A DNA stretch of 64,000 nt from Diplonema papillatum (Eukaryota; Euglenozoa; Diplonemea; Diplonemida; Diplonemidae), in NCBI GenBank assembly GCA_030068145.1, contig JAPJBO010000019.1, positions 496,001 through 560,000 on the forward strand. Direction: 5' to 3'. Position 1 is the stretch's first letter. Each line of letters begins with the position of its first letter. Positions 29,060 to 40,828 of this stretch are shown piece by piece. A model generated the notes under the pieces. It saw only the letters and a program-made list of their open reading frames with translations, was not told the origin of the DNA and did not search any database. The position numbers and the translations under genes were made by a program.

Positions 29060-30630
29060 ATATGCGTTACTTGTCCTTCTTCGTCGTCACGAACAACAAG
29101 ACCTCTGTGGTTCTTCATGAAATGCCAGCCAAGGTGGAAGGGGAAGGTAAAAGCTTTCAAGCGAACTTTCACTCCAGACAAAACGACCAGTTCTCCGTCC
29201 GGCAGCTCCATAATATTATGAAGACCAGACCAACAGCCTGTACTGTGTTGTTTAGACGATAAGCCTCCCCATTCTGACGGTTCCTGTAAGCCTTGATTTG
29301 GTTTGAGTTAGATGTGTTAAAATGAAAGAATGGGCTCAAGATTCGTTACGGACGGAACGGACTGACCCCGATTGGAGTGCAGGTGCCAATAGGTAAACGC
29401 GCTTACTATGCCAAGTATTATTCAACACCGGCGACTGAGGCAACCGTCATTCGGCTTGTTCAAGAACGCAGTTCCAGAGGACCGGCTAGCTCTTCCAATT
29501 TCATCCCGTTCAGTTGCCTGTATTTATAAAAAGAAATGCCTAGTGCAAAGTCAGCACCGAGCCCTTCAGACCTTTTTGAACGAAGCTCAGATTAGGCTAG
29601 GGTGGGGTCCAAGCGTGGCCTTAACCTTCGTGGGTACTAAGGTGCTACTGCGTGCATTCTTGCAAATCCGGATAGATAGATAAATCGGACTTGATGACAT
29701 GCTTATTTCCTCCAGCATGATATGTCCTTGTACTTGACAGCGACGTGGCGTTCAAAGGACCTGCAGTGTACGATGGTGAGCAATGAAAAGCTGAGAAGCA
29801 GTGATACGGCCGAAACTCCTTCAAACCCCGAAATGGCACGTAGACGCTGCCAGTTGACTGGAGATCCTGCCGCACAATTACTAGAACCAGTCACGAGCTG
29901 GTGTTCTATGAAAGGTACTTGCTCAAAACTGAAAGCGATGCCCGGGACAATCCTGCGTTGTAGATTCAGTGCACGCCGTGCAAACAGGCAGAGTCACTGC
30001 CTACGGGGGCGGGCTGGCCACATTTGGTCTCTTCGGTGTAACCCCTGACTGGGGACAAGTTCGGTTGCGAAGCTGCTGGATGCCTATTTCCTGTTTCTTG
30101 TTTCTAGCGAGTGGCCTCAAGTCGAGTCAAAGAATTCCAGATGGATGATGGTCACAGCGCTTGAACCGAACGAGATGCACATGGAGATAGCATTGTCAAA
30201 GATGCTGAGAAATATGCGACTGGAGAATCTTCGGTCATGAGGGTTCAGCCTATAGTACTTGAACAGACGAACATCAACCGTGGGACACGCAACAAAGTTG
30301 TCTGTGCTGTCTTCCACAGCCGTCTGACAACGTTGCCACGCGAGTATATATACCATGACCGCATCAGACATCTAAAACGCTGCAACCTGAGGCCTCCGTT
30401 TCTCCCCGTTGTATCCCCCGTTATCCCCCGTGGGAATGCGCTTCTCGCTCGTCCTCTAGACTGTGCCGCGCTTCAGCGTCGGGCCCAGGCCCGCCCAGAG
30501 CCCAGGGCCTGTTCATCAAAGGCGAGAAAGTCTCTTCCGTCCTTGCTTTCGACAGACCGGGCCTGAGCTTCAGAGATTCGGTCCTTTGACCGGCAACGCG
30601 GGGCGTTGCCTGCAGTCCTACAGCCGTGGA
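29060..30630. other. Gene-less stretch
   Basis: Frames of 60-110 codons only, with no recognisable domains on either strand. Confidence 0.4.
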
Positions 30631-30635
30631 CCGCG

Positions 30636-30940
30636 CAGCAGTGCCATGATCGACGCTCGCTGCGCAGTCGTCTTCTTCGAACCCCGCCACCTGCTTCTTC
30701 CACGCGGCAAACCCCCTGCAGCTGCAGGTCCGTGACATTCCGCGGGGAATCCGGTGCCCTTGGGAAATGCCGACGCCTGCCCCCCCATCTATACAGACCG
30801 CAGCAGTGCCATGATCGACGCTCGCTGCGATCGACGCTCGCTGCGCAGTCGTCTTCTTCGAACCCCGCCACCTGCTTCTTCCACGCGGCAAACCCCCTGC
30901 AGCTGCAGGTCCGTGACATTCCGCGGGGAATCCGGTCGGT
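30636..30940. repeat. Two-copy direct duplication of ~120-135 bp
   Basis: The block CAGCAGTGCCATGATCGACG ... CCGCGGGGAATCCGGT occurs at 30636-30752 and again at 30801-30935. The second copy carries an extra 16-bp internal duplication of CGATCGACGCTCGCTG type. Frames that cross it on the minus strand are repeat artefacts. Confidence 0.9.
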
Positions 30941-31192
30941 AACGTTCTTGAATGATCCCGGCACACTGCTACAGTACCCAAACATTTGCCTTCTTCGCAT
31001 GGCTCTTTTGCTTCCGAAGGACAGTCTCTGTGGTGGACAGTAGTGACAGCCACACAGAGGTGCACCCTGTCCGATACATAAACGTGCAGTTGTGCCGCAA
31101 CTGGGATTTTGAGGAACTCCGAGCAACTTATGGACAGTTACGTGGGAGGAATCTTTCTATATAAGGCCCTGATTGTTAGCAGTGCTTCCGCT

Positions 31193-31268
31193 AACGAAAA
31201 AGTGCGAGGAATTCCTCAAAGAAAAAGAGGCTGGAAAAAAGAGGGTGAGGAATTCCTCACTTTTTCCC
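31193..31268. repeat. Inverted repeat with GAGGAATTCCTC cores
   Basis: AAAAAGTGCGAGGAATTCCT at the left and GAGGAATTCCTCACTTTTTC at the right form inverted arms around a purine-rich loop. Each arm itself contains the palindrome GAGGAATTCCTC. A related word (GGAATTCCTCACG) occurs near 63935. Confidence 0.75.
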
Positions 31269-31679
31269 GTTGGTGGTATCGTGCAGCCAAAGCACTTCAT
31301 CACGGTCTACTCTCTGCTCGGCGTGGCTGCAGCAGTGCCACCAGTATGTTGGTCAACACGTTTATTGCGACCAACGGGTTTCTCCACCTGGATGTACCGT
31401 ACCGTTCGCCGGGGGGCGGAGCCCCCCGGACCCCCCCTTTAGAAGATTTGAGTGACCAACTGGAAAAAGATGCTAATAGCCTGGGAAAAAAAAAAGCCAG
31501 CCCAGGTTTTTTGGTTTCCTCAATTAAACGTGAGGTTAGCGGATTGTTAGTACTAAAAAAATAAAATAAAAAAAAGGCATCCGTTTATCGCAAGCACGCT
31601 TTCTTCGCCAGGACTCCGCAAAAAGGTGGGCCCCGCCCCCAGTCGCCGCCCAGCCCAGCGGTGCGACGGACCAGAGCGT

Positions 31680-31782
31680 CCGACGGCGGGGGGGGAGAGG
31701 GCCTGAGGGGGGGGGGGGAGGGAGGAAGGTGGCTTGTTTCCACACCCCCCCCCCCCCTCCCCCCCCCCCCCCCCCCCAGCCG
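31680..31782. repeat. G-run and C-run tract upstream of TRAPPC10 copy 1
   Basis: Several poly-G runs followed by poly-C runs of up to about 20 bases lie 90-190 bp before the start codon at 31869. They may form G-quadruplex or hairpin structures in the promoter or 5' leader. No function is shown. Confidence 0.6.
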
Positions 31783-31868
31783 GCCTTCGTCCTCTCCGCC
31801 GGGGCTGAAGGCGTTCAGCCGCGCCCGTTGCAGACATTGCCTTTCCTTTGTGCACGCCGCATCGCGCA

Positions 31869-34800
31869 ATGTCGCGGCGGAAGCGGCCTAGGGTGCTGCT
31901 GTATGATGACCATAGCGTCTGGCCGCTGCTGGAGGAGCACGTCAACGCACCGGCCGCGAAGTTCAAGGTGCAGGCGCAGGGCCGGTGCTACATCATCACG
32001 TTCGACTACGACGTCAGCGGGACCTACGTGCGCGACCCGAGGCCGCACCGGAATCCGTACCTCCACCTCAAGCTCCTCAACGTCGACATGGTCACCGACT
32101 CGAAAGCGACGCGGCACGCGCTGGACACCTGGGTATCATCCATCGCCGACCAAGGCGAGTACATGATCGTCATCCTGCATCCGACCCTAGTCCACCAGCA
32201 GCAGATGACCGCCGCGTCTAGCGAGAAGGAAGACGGAAAATTCAAGTTCCCGCTGTTCTCCGGAACGTCGAAAACGCCGCTGGAGCTCGCTCGGCAGAAG
32301 GTCGCCGACCTTGAAGCGAAGCTCCGTGACCGGTTCAAATCGCGCGTGTTCGCGTTCATGCACGCGCGCGACATGAACACCCTGGTGCAAGACATCCGGA
32401 ACCGCGTCCTCCAAACCTTCGAAACCCGGCTGGCGGCCTGCCAGCAAAACGCCGACGACCTCGACGTGTCGAAGCGGATCGGACCGTTGAACCTCTGCCC
32501 CTTCATCGCCGCCGTCGACGAACTCGGCGTGCTCTGGCGGCAGTTCGGGTACACCGAAGACGCGTACCGGACGTACGAGAGCTTGAACAAGGAGCTGAGC
32601 GCTGTAGACACGCAGAAGGACATCCGAGAAGCGAGCTTCAAAGGCGGCGGGTTGCAGGCGGAGTATGTTCCTGACGTCGACCGCATGACGACGCTCTTCA
32701 CGACGAACCCCGAGCGGTTGGATGAAATCCAGGAGAGCCTGCTGACCGGCGCGCCGGTGGATGAGATGGACATCCGGATCTTCATCTTCATCATGCAGTA
32801 CCGCTGCTGCCTGTCGCACCGGGGTCGGGAGGGCCCGCAGACGATCCTGCAGATTTTCACGGTCACGTGGCTGCCGAACCTGCTCAAGGCGCTCGCGCAG
32901 CGGAACGTCAGCAAGGAGGCGCTGACAATGCTGGAGCTCGCGCTGCAGATGTCGTTCGCGTCGATGCTCGACCAGAACGAGAAGCAGCGGCAGTACAACC
33001 GGCAGAACAAGTCCGGCGGTGGCATCGACGACGGCCCGCGGCCGGCCGACGACCTCGACGTGACGGTCACGGGACCGCTGTCCCCGAAAGCCAGCAAGGC
33101 CAACCTAAAGCGGCCGGATCCCGGAGCATCGGACGCTGCAGACGCGGGGTCGAAGGACCTCCTCACCGCGAACCAGCTCGGGACCAGCACCAGCAGCATG
33201 ACGTTCCTGTCCTCCGGGATCAAGGCGAACGGAAAGTACGACCACAGCTTCCACACGCTGCCCGCCGCCCAGTCGGCGTGCAACCTCGCGAGTTTGGTCG
33301 AGAAGGAGACGCAGGGCCCCGCCTCGAACCCGCTTCACGCGAAGGACGACTTCAACGTCACGGTCACTTCGGCGGACAACGTTCCGTTGACGATGAACGC
33401 CTTGAAAATGAACCGCGACACTTTGCAGCAGATCCCCACCGCAGCGTCCGTGCTGTCCACCGCAGACCCGCCCTGCGATTCTTCGAGGTACGACGGGTCG
33501 ACGATGAACAAGTCGATGTCGATTGCGTACGCTGAACTCGTCGGGATTGCCCGCCTGACGTTCATCCGGCTGGGCGGCTTTTTCAAGTACCACCTGCCGA
33601 GCACAGTCACGGAGAAGTCCGTCGGGGCGTTCGTGGAGAAGGACGTGTCTTCGTTCGCCTTCATTCCCGAGGTAGACGAGCGGGCGCCGTTTAAGTTCAA
33701 GGGCATCCGGTCCCAGGCGGACTTCGAGGACTACTTCATCGCGCTGACGAGCCACGCGATCGCCTGCAACGAGCGGTGCGGCCGGCGCCACCTGAAGCAC
33801 GGGCTCGAGTGGGACATGGCCCCGTGCCTCGCGTCGCGCGGATACTTCTCGCACGCTTTGCAAATACTCCAGGTGTGCACTCGGGGGCAGGTCTGAGGTA
33901 AAACCACAATAAAATCGCTGTGAAAAAACACGGGGGGCTTCTGGGCCTCCGAACCACAAAAAAGAAAACGAAGAAAAGAAGAACGAAAACGAAAAAAAGG
34001 TCAAAAGACACCAATCTGTACGCCCATTCGGGATCGTCAGAAACGCAAAGAGACGGGGTTTAGACCACTGGACTGCTGTACACCAAAGCAGGTGTGCGCT
34101 CGAGACCCAAAACCAGAAAGCTGCAGCTCGGGTCGCCCTACAATGCTCCGGGAATCGAGCAAAGGTGGTTGGACACTCGTCTAGGCGGGGAAAATGGCTG
34201 CAGAATGCGAAGCCGAGGCATAAACACCTCCACAAGGCAATTCCTTAAGGAAAAACATCAGAAACTCACACCGCAGCCACAAGAAACAACCCGACTATGC
34301 CCGAGGTTTGCCATGGAGCCCCCCCTTTTCAACCCAACACCCCCTCTCTTATTGAAAACTACCAGCACAAAAGGAAACCTCCCCCTTTCCCCCCCGCCTC
34401 ACAAGTCAGAATGCCTTGGCGCTTCACTTGCTGAGTTCATCATGAACTGCGCTACTGCGCTTCGCGTGCGCTTCACTTGATCGTTGCATTTCTCAGAATG
34501 CTTCTGAAATCCACTCATTGCAACAAAGAAAGGGGAAGAAGAAACAGGGTTTCACGTACGATGGGGTAACCCCCTGAGGTAGCCACTGATTTTGTGAGTG
34601 AACAGGCTAGCCCAGGAAGTCACGGGGGACGGAGGGTGGGAACCCAGCTCCCCTGGACCTCGCGGATACCGCGGACTGATAGGATAGCAAGCAGCGAATA
34701 CCAGGATGTGGGTGGGTGGGAATTTTAGACTTTGTGTTGCTAAAACCCCAATGACCTGCTGTTTGGTCGTTACGCTGAAACATTCCCACGATGAATCGTA

Positions 34801-37800
34801 AAACGGAGACTTCAAAAAAACCGACCGCTTACTACAAGAAACAGTCTAAAAATAGAGCATTTGGCTAGCAGCGTGCTTGTATTCTTCGATTTGGTAGCAT
34901 TGGCTCCGGTGCAGCTATGGCACTCCCGAACAGATGGTAGCTGAGAGCAGCTGTGGAGTATCCACGATGAGCAAAAAAAGATTCACCACACCACAGCGCC
35001 AAGCCGAGTATTACCAGAAGCTCGGGTGGGACCGGCTGGCGACGGCGGCGAAGCAGTTTCTGTTCGTGTGCCTCGGCGGGATGCAGCGGCCGGAGTACAC
35101 GGCCCAGTGGGCGACGACTGCCCTCAGCATCGTCGCGGACGCGATTCCGCAAGACGAGAAGAAGGCGCTCTGGGCCCAGGTCAAGGAGAAGGTCCACGAC
35201 GCGGCGGCCTGCATGCCCGCGTCGTTCAGCCTGCAGCCCCTCTTCGCCTTCAAGAAGATGCACGCGGCGCCCGGCGCGGAGCGAAACCAGGTCAAAATCG
35301 ACGTTTCCTTCCGGACCTGCGTCCCCGAAAAGCAGCGGATCGAAAGCGTCTGGGTGACGCTTTCGCACCTGGACCGGAAGAAGAACCTCTCGTTCACCGC
35401 CTCCACTGAGGAAGGCTTGGACCTGGTGACGACGGGCTCGGAGGCCGACGTCCTCAACTGCACCCTCACAGCCAATGTCACGTACCCGGGGGTGTACGGC
35501 GTGTCGTGGGTGCAGGTCTCCGTCGGCGGGATCGAGTTCAGCTCGCAGGATGCGCTGCCGCTGCCGTTTGAGTACGACGGGAGTGAGGGGGAAGACGACG
35601 ATTGCAGCTCTACGTACACGAGTACGCACCGAACGTTTAACGCGAGTTACGCGTCGGCCGGCGCGCTGACTGCGTTGGTCGCGAAGGTGAAGACGGGGCA
35701 GCCGAAGATGTCGGAAGCCAGCTCGCCGTCCTCGCTGATCGCGCTCACCAAGACGGTCCGCGTCGAAATCCCGAAGCCGGAGGTCCTCCTGCACCTCACC
35801 CTCCGCCGCGCGGTCTCGGCCGCCCGTGCGTTCTCCCGCCGAGGCAGCGAGCCGCAGGCGCCGGACCCCCACTCGCCCTGCTCCGCGAACGGGCCGTCCC
35901 CCACGTGCGCCAGCCCCGACTACTCGGCGGTCGACTCAGGGCCGGGGTCCCCGAACCCGGACGTCGTCTGCACGGACCACTTCTTCCGGCGCCGCAGGGA
36001 GCACGTCGAAGCCAGGGTCGAGCTGAAGGCGCCGCTCCTGCCGTTCCCCAGCGCCGCCGAGCTGCCGGAGGTGTGTGCTCAATACAGTTTTAATACCCGC
36101 GTGCAACGTGTGAGGAAAGCGAACCGCCGAAAGTAAGACCTTCTGAACAAGTTCATTTGCTGCGGAAGGTCTGCCGATCAGAAGGGGTTTACGACAACAT
36201 GCATTGCCGGTGCATCAAGCTGATTCCGTTCCACGGGCGGCAGAGCCAAAGCTTGCACTGTTGACAAGGCTGATTTTGTGCGAGTCTGCCGGTAGAAAAA
36301 AATGATCGCGCGCACACTGGCTGTCGTCGGGAAAAAGAAAAACGCTTTCAGGAGCCTGGCGATAAGGAAGCAGAGTGGGCATGAGTTAAAGTCTAGCCCG
36401 ATACAGTAAAGCATGAGTTAAAGTCTAGCCCGATACAGTAAAGCATGAGTTAAAGTCTAGCCCGATACAGTAAAGCATGAAATAAAGTCTAGCCCGATAC
36501 AGTAAAGCATGAGTTAAAGTCTAGCCCGATACAGTAAAGCATGAGTTAAAGTCTAGCCCGATACAGTAAAGCATGAGTTAAAGTCTAGCCCGATACAGTA
36601 AAGCATGAGTTAAAGTCTAGCCCGATACAGTAAAGCATGAGTTAAAGTCTAGCCCGATACAGTAAAGCATGAGTTAAAGTCTAGCCCGATACAGTAAAGC
36701 ATGAGTTAAAGTCTAGCCCGATACAGTAAAGCATGAGTTATAGTCTGCCGGTTAAAAAAAGGGCTCGAAATTCAATCAGCCGGCAAGCCGGCTGAGCGCG
36801 CACAATGTCAGAAACACAAAAAAAAAAAAACAGACGTCGATCGCGTCGGACTCTGTCTCGCATGTGCTGTCCGAGGATGACTTGTGCAACAGCACGGGGA
36901 GCCCTCGGGGCGGCGTGCTGCCCAACGTGGCGCCGGTGCCAGGGATGGTGGCGTGGCTGGTCCTCGAGGTTGTCGACTCCCGGTATCCGACGGTCGAAGG
37001 CGCCGAGCCTTACATGCCGAAAACGTCGTCGGCCGAGGAAGCCGTCGTCAGCGATCCGACGCTGCGGTCGTGTGTCGTGTTTCCCCCCGCGCCCGACGGC
37101 GGCCCGGCGTGCCGCGACTCTTCCGTGTCCCTCCAACCGACCAGCCTCCCGCACGTCTTCGCCGTCGTCCCCAACTCCGAACACGGCAACGCCGCCGACG
37201 CGGCGTGGCCCATACTCGTCCCGCTCACCACGGCGCTATGCAACAAGCAACTCCTCGTCACCTTCACGCACCTGCTTCCGCCCTACGGCGGTGGGTCCAA
37301 TGTATGTTCGCACCTCAAAACCTAAGGACCAATGAGACTCCTTCTGTCCCTACCTACAATCTGGCGAAACAGCGGTCAAGGGAACGGACTCGAATCTGTG
37401 CAGCGGGGAAAGAAGACCCTGTTGAGTTTGACTCTAGTCTGACTTTGTGCAGTGACATGATAGGTGTAGAATAGGTGGGAGGCCGGAACAATGAAATACC
37501 ACTACTCTTGTTGTCGCAATGACGGAAAGACGGCAGCTGCTCCTCTGTGGGGTTGGGGTCTTCGGATCCGTAGCTTATCCGTTCTGGACGAGCTACATCG
37601 CAAACAAGAAGAAGGCTAAATATCTCCCGGAGGCCGCTAGCGAACAAGTACAGTGATGGAAAGATGCAAAGAACTTTCAAAAGAGGGTTAAAAGTCCCTG
37701 AAACCGATGAGTGGTAAGACTTGGAGGAATGCGTTCAAATCCAAATCACTGCTCCTTTTCTGGGGTTTATGGTTGAGACGTCTGGACCTACTCGGATCGT

Positions 37801-39748
37801 CCAAGCTTCTGTTGCGAGACGGCTTGCCGGCTGCCTCAGTTTTTAAATCGAAGGAATTGTGCGGTTGCAAGCACCTCAAAACCTGGACGAGCTACATCGC
37901 AAAACAAGAACCCGCATATGTGTGTGCTGCTCTTGTGTAAAGCGAAGAAATGGTGCGGTGGCAAGCACCTCAAACCCTGGGGTTTGGGGAGGTGGCATCA
38001 GTTGTGACCGAGCAGGAGCGACACCAGATCACGATGCTGCCACTGTTGCTGCGTTAGCGGGGCATTTGCACGCAACAGGGTTAATTATCCTGGACGGCAG
38101 CACTTTTCTCGTGGAAGAGTGTCCCAGCTCCAAACTCTCACTTTACAAACAATTACAGACGCCTGCGAGCAGCAAGTTGCACTACGTTTCAACGTCCAGC
38201 GTGCTCGATTGCACGTTCAAGCAACCATTCAAGGCAAACAGCACCGCAAAAATGTCCGAAAAAACTGTGTTCGTGCAGGTATGAATCCTCAGCTTTTGTG
38301 AATGTATCCTCGCGGTTGCTTAGCCACGGCTTCTGCATTTTTATCAGACGAAAGAAAAACTAAAGTGGTCTTCTCCATTCTCGCCTCCGTTTCGCACCAT
38401 AAAATCAGCAAAGACACACGCACACAAGCACACGAACAGATACGATACGCATATTGTATGCGACGCCTTAAAAGGACCCCTTTCGACGATGGTCTCCCGG
38501 AGGCTTTAAAACCCCGGATCCCTCGACGAACTTTCACTCTAGAATCAAGTTCATATACTTCTTTGAATCACCGGACGAGTGTGTTTACAGTCCCGGGCTA
38601 CTGCCACCGCTTTTTGCCTCTCACAGTTCACGTTCGAGAACCAGCTCCCGTATGATATCGAGATCTCGAAGCTCCTGGTGGTGCCCAACAGCAGCGTCAC
38701 CAGAAAGCGGCCGCAGACGGCTTACATGGTCGGGGACTCGCCCATGAGCAAGCCGAGCGAGTCGCCTTGGCTCGGGAAGCGGCGGAGCCAGTTCGGCCTC
38801 CCGAGCGCCATCGAAAGACTCGGGGCCAGCGAGCCGGCGACGCCAGCCGGTGCATGGTCGCCGCGGTACGCCGACGACGCCTACACCATGATCCGCAAAC
38901 CTCGGCTCGCGAACGTTGTCCTTCGCCCGGACGACCTGGCCGCGGGCTCCTGCTGCGTGAAGGACACCGGCTCTGGGAACGGAACACGCTAGTATGGTTT
39001 CTCCTCTGTACAGTACAGATGCTGTCAGAAGCTAGGTAGCGCTGGTAGTTAAAAAAGTAGGCGTGTGTTCGTTTGTACGTGTGGTCAGTGGTGACGACTT
39101 TTTGGCCTCCGAGAGCGGCCATCGAAAGATGCATCACAAATCGTTCCATTCCATATTCTCTTGGAGTTTCTTGGTGCCCGGACGTATGTGTCCGACTCGT
39201 CGGAATAGGGTGAAAGGAAGAATATACGACAGGGGCGCGATCCAGTTTACTCCTGAGAGAGCGAATGATGTCCCCCCGCACACAGTCTGAACGTCGAGGT
39301 TCATTATCGTCTCCCTGGCTCGCAGTACGAAAATGTGTACCTGCCGCCGCCCGTTCGATGGACGCCTCCTCAGCCTGCGATGATAGACGTGTACGTGCGG
39401 CTGGGCGGCGGCTACACGGAGCCTCTGCCGCTCGCGAAGCCGGTCAAGTTCGACATCCGGGTCCAGCTGGACTGCGACCAGGCGTCGCCGGAGCCGCTCT
39501 TGGCATGGTCCCTCGTGTGCTTCTACTTCAGCAACTGGCTCATCATCGGCAAGTGCAGAAAGCGCATCTCCCTCAGCAAAGACCAGCCCACGACGGAGTT
39601 CTCCGTGTACATGACGCCCATCACCGTCGGCAACGTGTCGACGCCGCATGTCCGGCTGACTGAACACGAGGCACGGGTCGGCAAAGAGCTGGACATCCCC
39701 ATTCGGCTCCATCAGTCGCAAGCGAAGGTTATGGTCGAGAAGGGTTAG
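31869..39748 (+). CDS. TRAPPC10/Trs130-like TRAPPII subunit, paralogue 1 (six exons)
   Basis: Predicted 1497-residue subunit of the TRAPPII tethering and Rab-GEF complex of the Golgi. Exons: 31869-33872, 34997-36070, 36834-37301, 38159-38278, 38627-38991 and 39286-39748 (TAG). The first four introns are phase 0; the last splits a codon after two bases. Support: [12 protein letters not shown] plus a hydrophobic YMIVILHP strand at the N-terminus; [19 protein letters not shown] plus an amphipathic helix typical of the TRAPPC10 middle; a TPR-like [17 protein letters not shown] region; and a C-terminal beta-sandwich with a VQ|FTFENQ junction and [20 protein letters not shown]. The start at ATG 31869 precedes the conserved [10 protein letters not shown]. 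Family identity is inferred from domain pattern. The match to the paralogue at 49261 supports every splice site except the intron-2 pair, which the paralogue lacks. Confidence 0.75.
33873..34996 (+). other. Intron 1 of TRAPPC10 copy 1
   Basis: The donor CAG|GTGTGC and acceptor CCACAG|CGCCAAGCC are at the same protein position as intron 1 of the paralogue (52537-53626). No repeat recognised elsewhere was found inside; frames within it are short. Confidence 0.7.
36087..36157 (+). repeat. Repeat Z, copy in intron 2
   Basis: TGTGAGGAAAGCGAACCGCC, AAGTAAGACCTTCTGA and TTCATTTGC match 52825-52877 in intron 1 of the second TRAPPC10 gene. The two introns are not at the same position, so this is a dispersed element rather than inherited intron sequence. 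Confidence 0.7.
36158..36800 (+). repeat. Repeat Y, copy B, split by a satellite
   Basis: The left part (36158-36297) and right part (36746-36800) together follow the order of copy A at 18640-18800. Between them are about 80 bp of unique DNA and the 32-bp array. The junctions repeat the word AGTCTGCCGGT on both sides of the inserted block. Confidence 0.8.
36379..36747. repeat. 32-bp satellite, 11 copies plus a partial
   Basis: The unit GCATGAGTTAAAGTCTAGCC + CGATACAGTAAA is repeated with an exact 32-bp period from 36379 to 36730. One unit has GCATGAAATAAAG. The near-identity implies recent expansion. It lies wholly inside intron 2. Confidence 0.97.
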
Positions 39749-40490
39749 GCGAGACGGGACTCCCTCGATTCAGCCCCCGACGATATGGAAGTCGAGCCGT
39801 GGTGGAAGAGTGCCAGCACTACTCTTTCCACACAGTAGTTGATCCAACTACTTGCGAAAGGTGTCACGGGATGAGCCGACGGCCGCTGCGTAAGACTGGA
39901 TCACGTGGGCCCCCTCAGGCGACACCATTGTTTTATCTTTAACCTTACATTCTTCCGTTACCCGGCGTGGGCAAATTTGGCTGGCACGGTCCGATGCCCA
40001 CTGCTGCTGCTCCGTGTGTTCTGAGCCTGTATGGCTCAGGCCTCGGTACAAGACACCGGTCACAGGCACCAACCACCATACTGGACCGAACAAGAAGACT
40101 GCACCCAGAAGTCCGCAACCATTGTATCGGTGGCGAGTTGGAAATCTGGCGTCGGATATTATCCTTCGTGTCAAGCCCACTGACGCACAGCTCGCTTTAT
40201 CATTCTCCATCGGCCGCAAGCCAAGTTGGCGCTCGAGAAGGGTACACCCATACGATCTCGGATGCGTCGACACAAAAGTCTGAAGGCAGAACATTTTTCT
40301 CTCTCTCAGTTCGCTCAATCGGAAAGTAGTGCAGGAAATAGTTGGCTGGACCTCTTTTGGGTTGGTGCTGCTCACAAGCACGGTAGTCGGAAGAAGAAGC
40401 GTACCTTGAGTCGGTAGGGACCGAATAAAAGCACCGTCTCTATTTGTATCAGTTCTGCCAAGAGCTGCGGCTCAGCTATTCCCGGCCGCG
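39749..40490. other. Downstream spacer of TRAPPC10 copy 1
   Basis: No gene recognised. A possible polyadenylation-type AATAAA occurs at about 40424, but it is far from the stop, so its use is uncertain. Confidence 0.35.
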
Positions 40491-40499
40491 GCAATTATT

Positions 40500-40815
40500 T
40501 GGTGGAGATCTCAACTCTGGCGGACTGCCAACACACCCGGGGAAGAATACTCGAGGCGCCGCCTGGTGCTTGTTTTGACGAGTGACGTAGATACCAGGGA
40601 CTAGAAACGGGAGTTCCTCTCGTACTACCCCGTATTGCTGTCGGAATGCGCTGGCTCGATGGGCTCTTTCTCCATCCGTACGGTAAAACCAACCTGTCTC
40701 ACGACGTTCTAAACCCAATCACGTTCCCTGTTAGTGGGTGAGCAATCCAACCCTTCGACAATTCTGCTTGTCTAGGTTAGGAAGAGCCGACGTCGAAGGA
40801 TCAAAAAGCAACGTC
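40500..40815 (-). rRNA. 3'-terminal fragment of nuclear LSU (28S-type) rRNA
   Basis: The plus strand contains the inverse of conserved LSU words: GTTCCTCTCGTACT (sarcin-ricin loop), CCAACCTGTCTCACGACGTT, CTAAACCC, CACGTTCCCTGTTAGTGGGT, GCAATCCAACCCTTCG, ATTCTGCTTG and GAAGAGCCGACGTCGAAGGA. The pattern around the GTTAGTGGGTGA word is eukaryotic rather than bacterial. The remaining LSU and the SSU are absent: homology stops abruptly at about 40815, next to a copy of repeat X. It is a truncated pseudogene or an isolated insertion, not an rDNA unit. Confidence 0.8.
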
Positions 40816-40828
40816 GACAGAAAGACCT

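Larger units (their letters stand above)
36071..36833 (+). other. Intron 2 of TRAPPC10 copy 1, absent from copy 2
   Basis: The donor GAG|GTGTGT and acceptor AAAACAG|ACGTCG join [11 protein letters not shown] to [16 protein letters not shown] in frame, matching the uninterrupted exon of the paralogue (LPCFSS...SCLALSEDD). The intron consists of repeat Z (36087-36157), repeat Y copy B (36158-36300 and 36746-36800) and a 32-bp satellite between the two Y parts. Little unique sequence remains. Confidence 0.75.

Noticed and set aside
31815..34235. Reverse-strand frames over TRAPPC10 copy 1 exon 1
   Set aside because: Shadows of a GC-rich exon; only the plus-strand frame is conserved in the paralogue.
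36379..36747. CRISPR-like array
   Set aside because: The 32-bp units are contiguous with no spacers, and the locus is an intron in a eukaryotic genome.
37859..38158. Upstream part of the open frame ending at the 38278 donor, considered as extra exon
   Set aside because: Only 38159-38278 matches the paralogue's 96-base exon and follows an in-phase acceptor (TTACAG); the rest has no counterpart.
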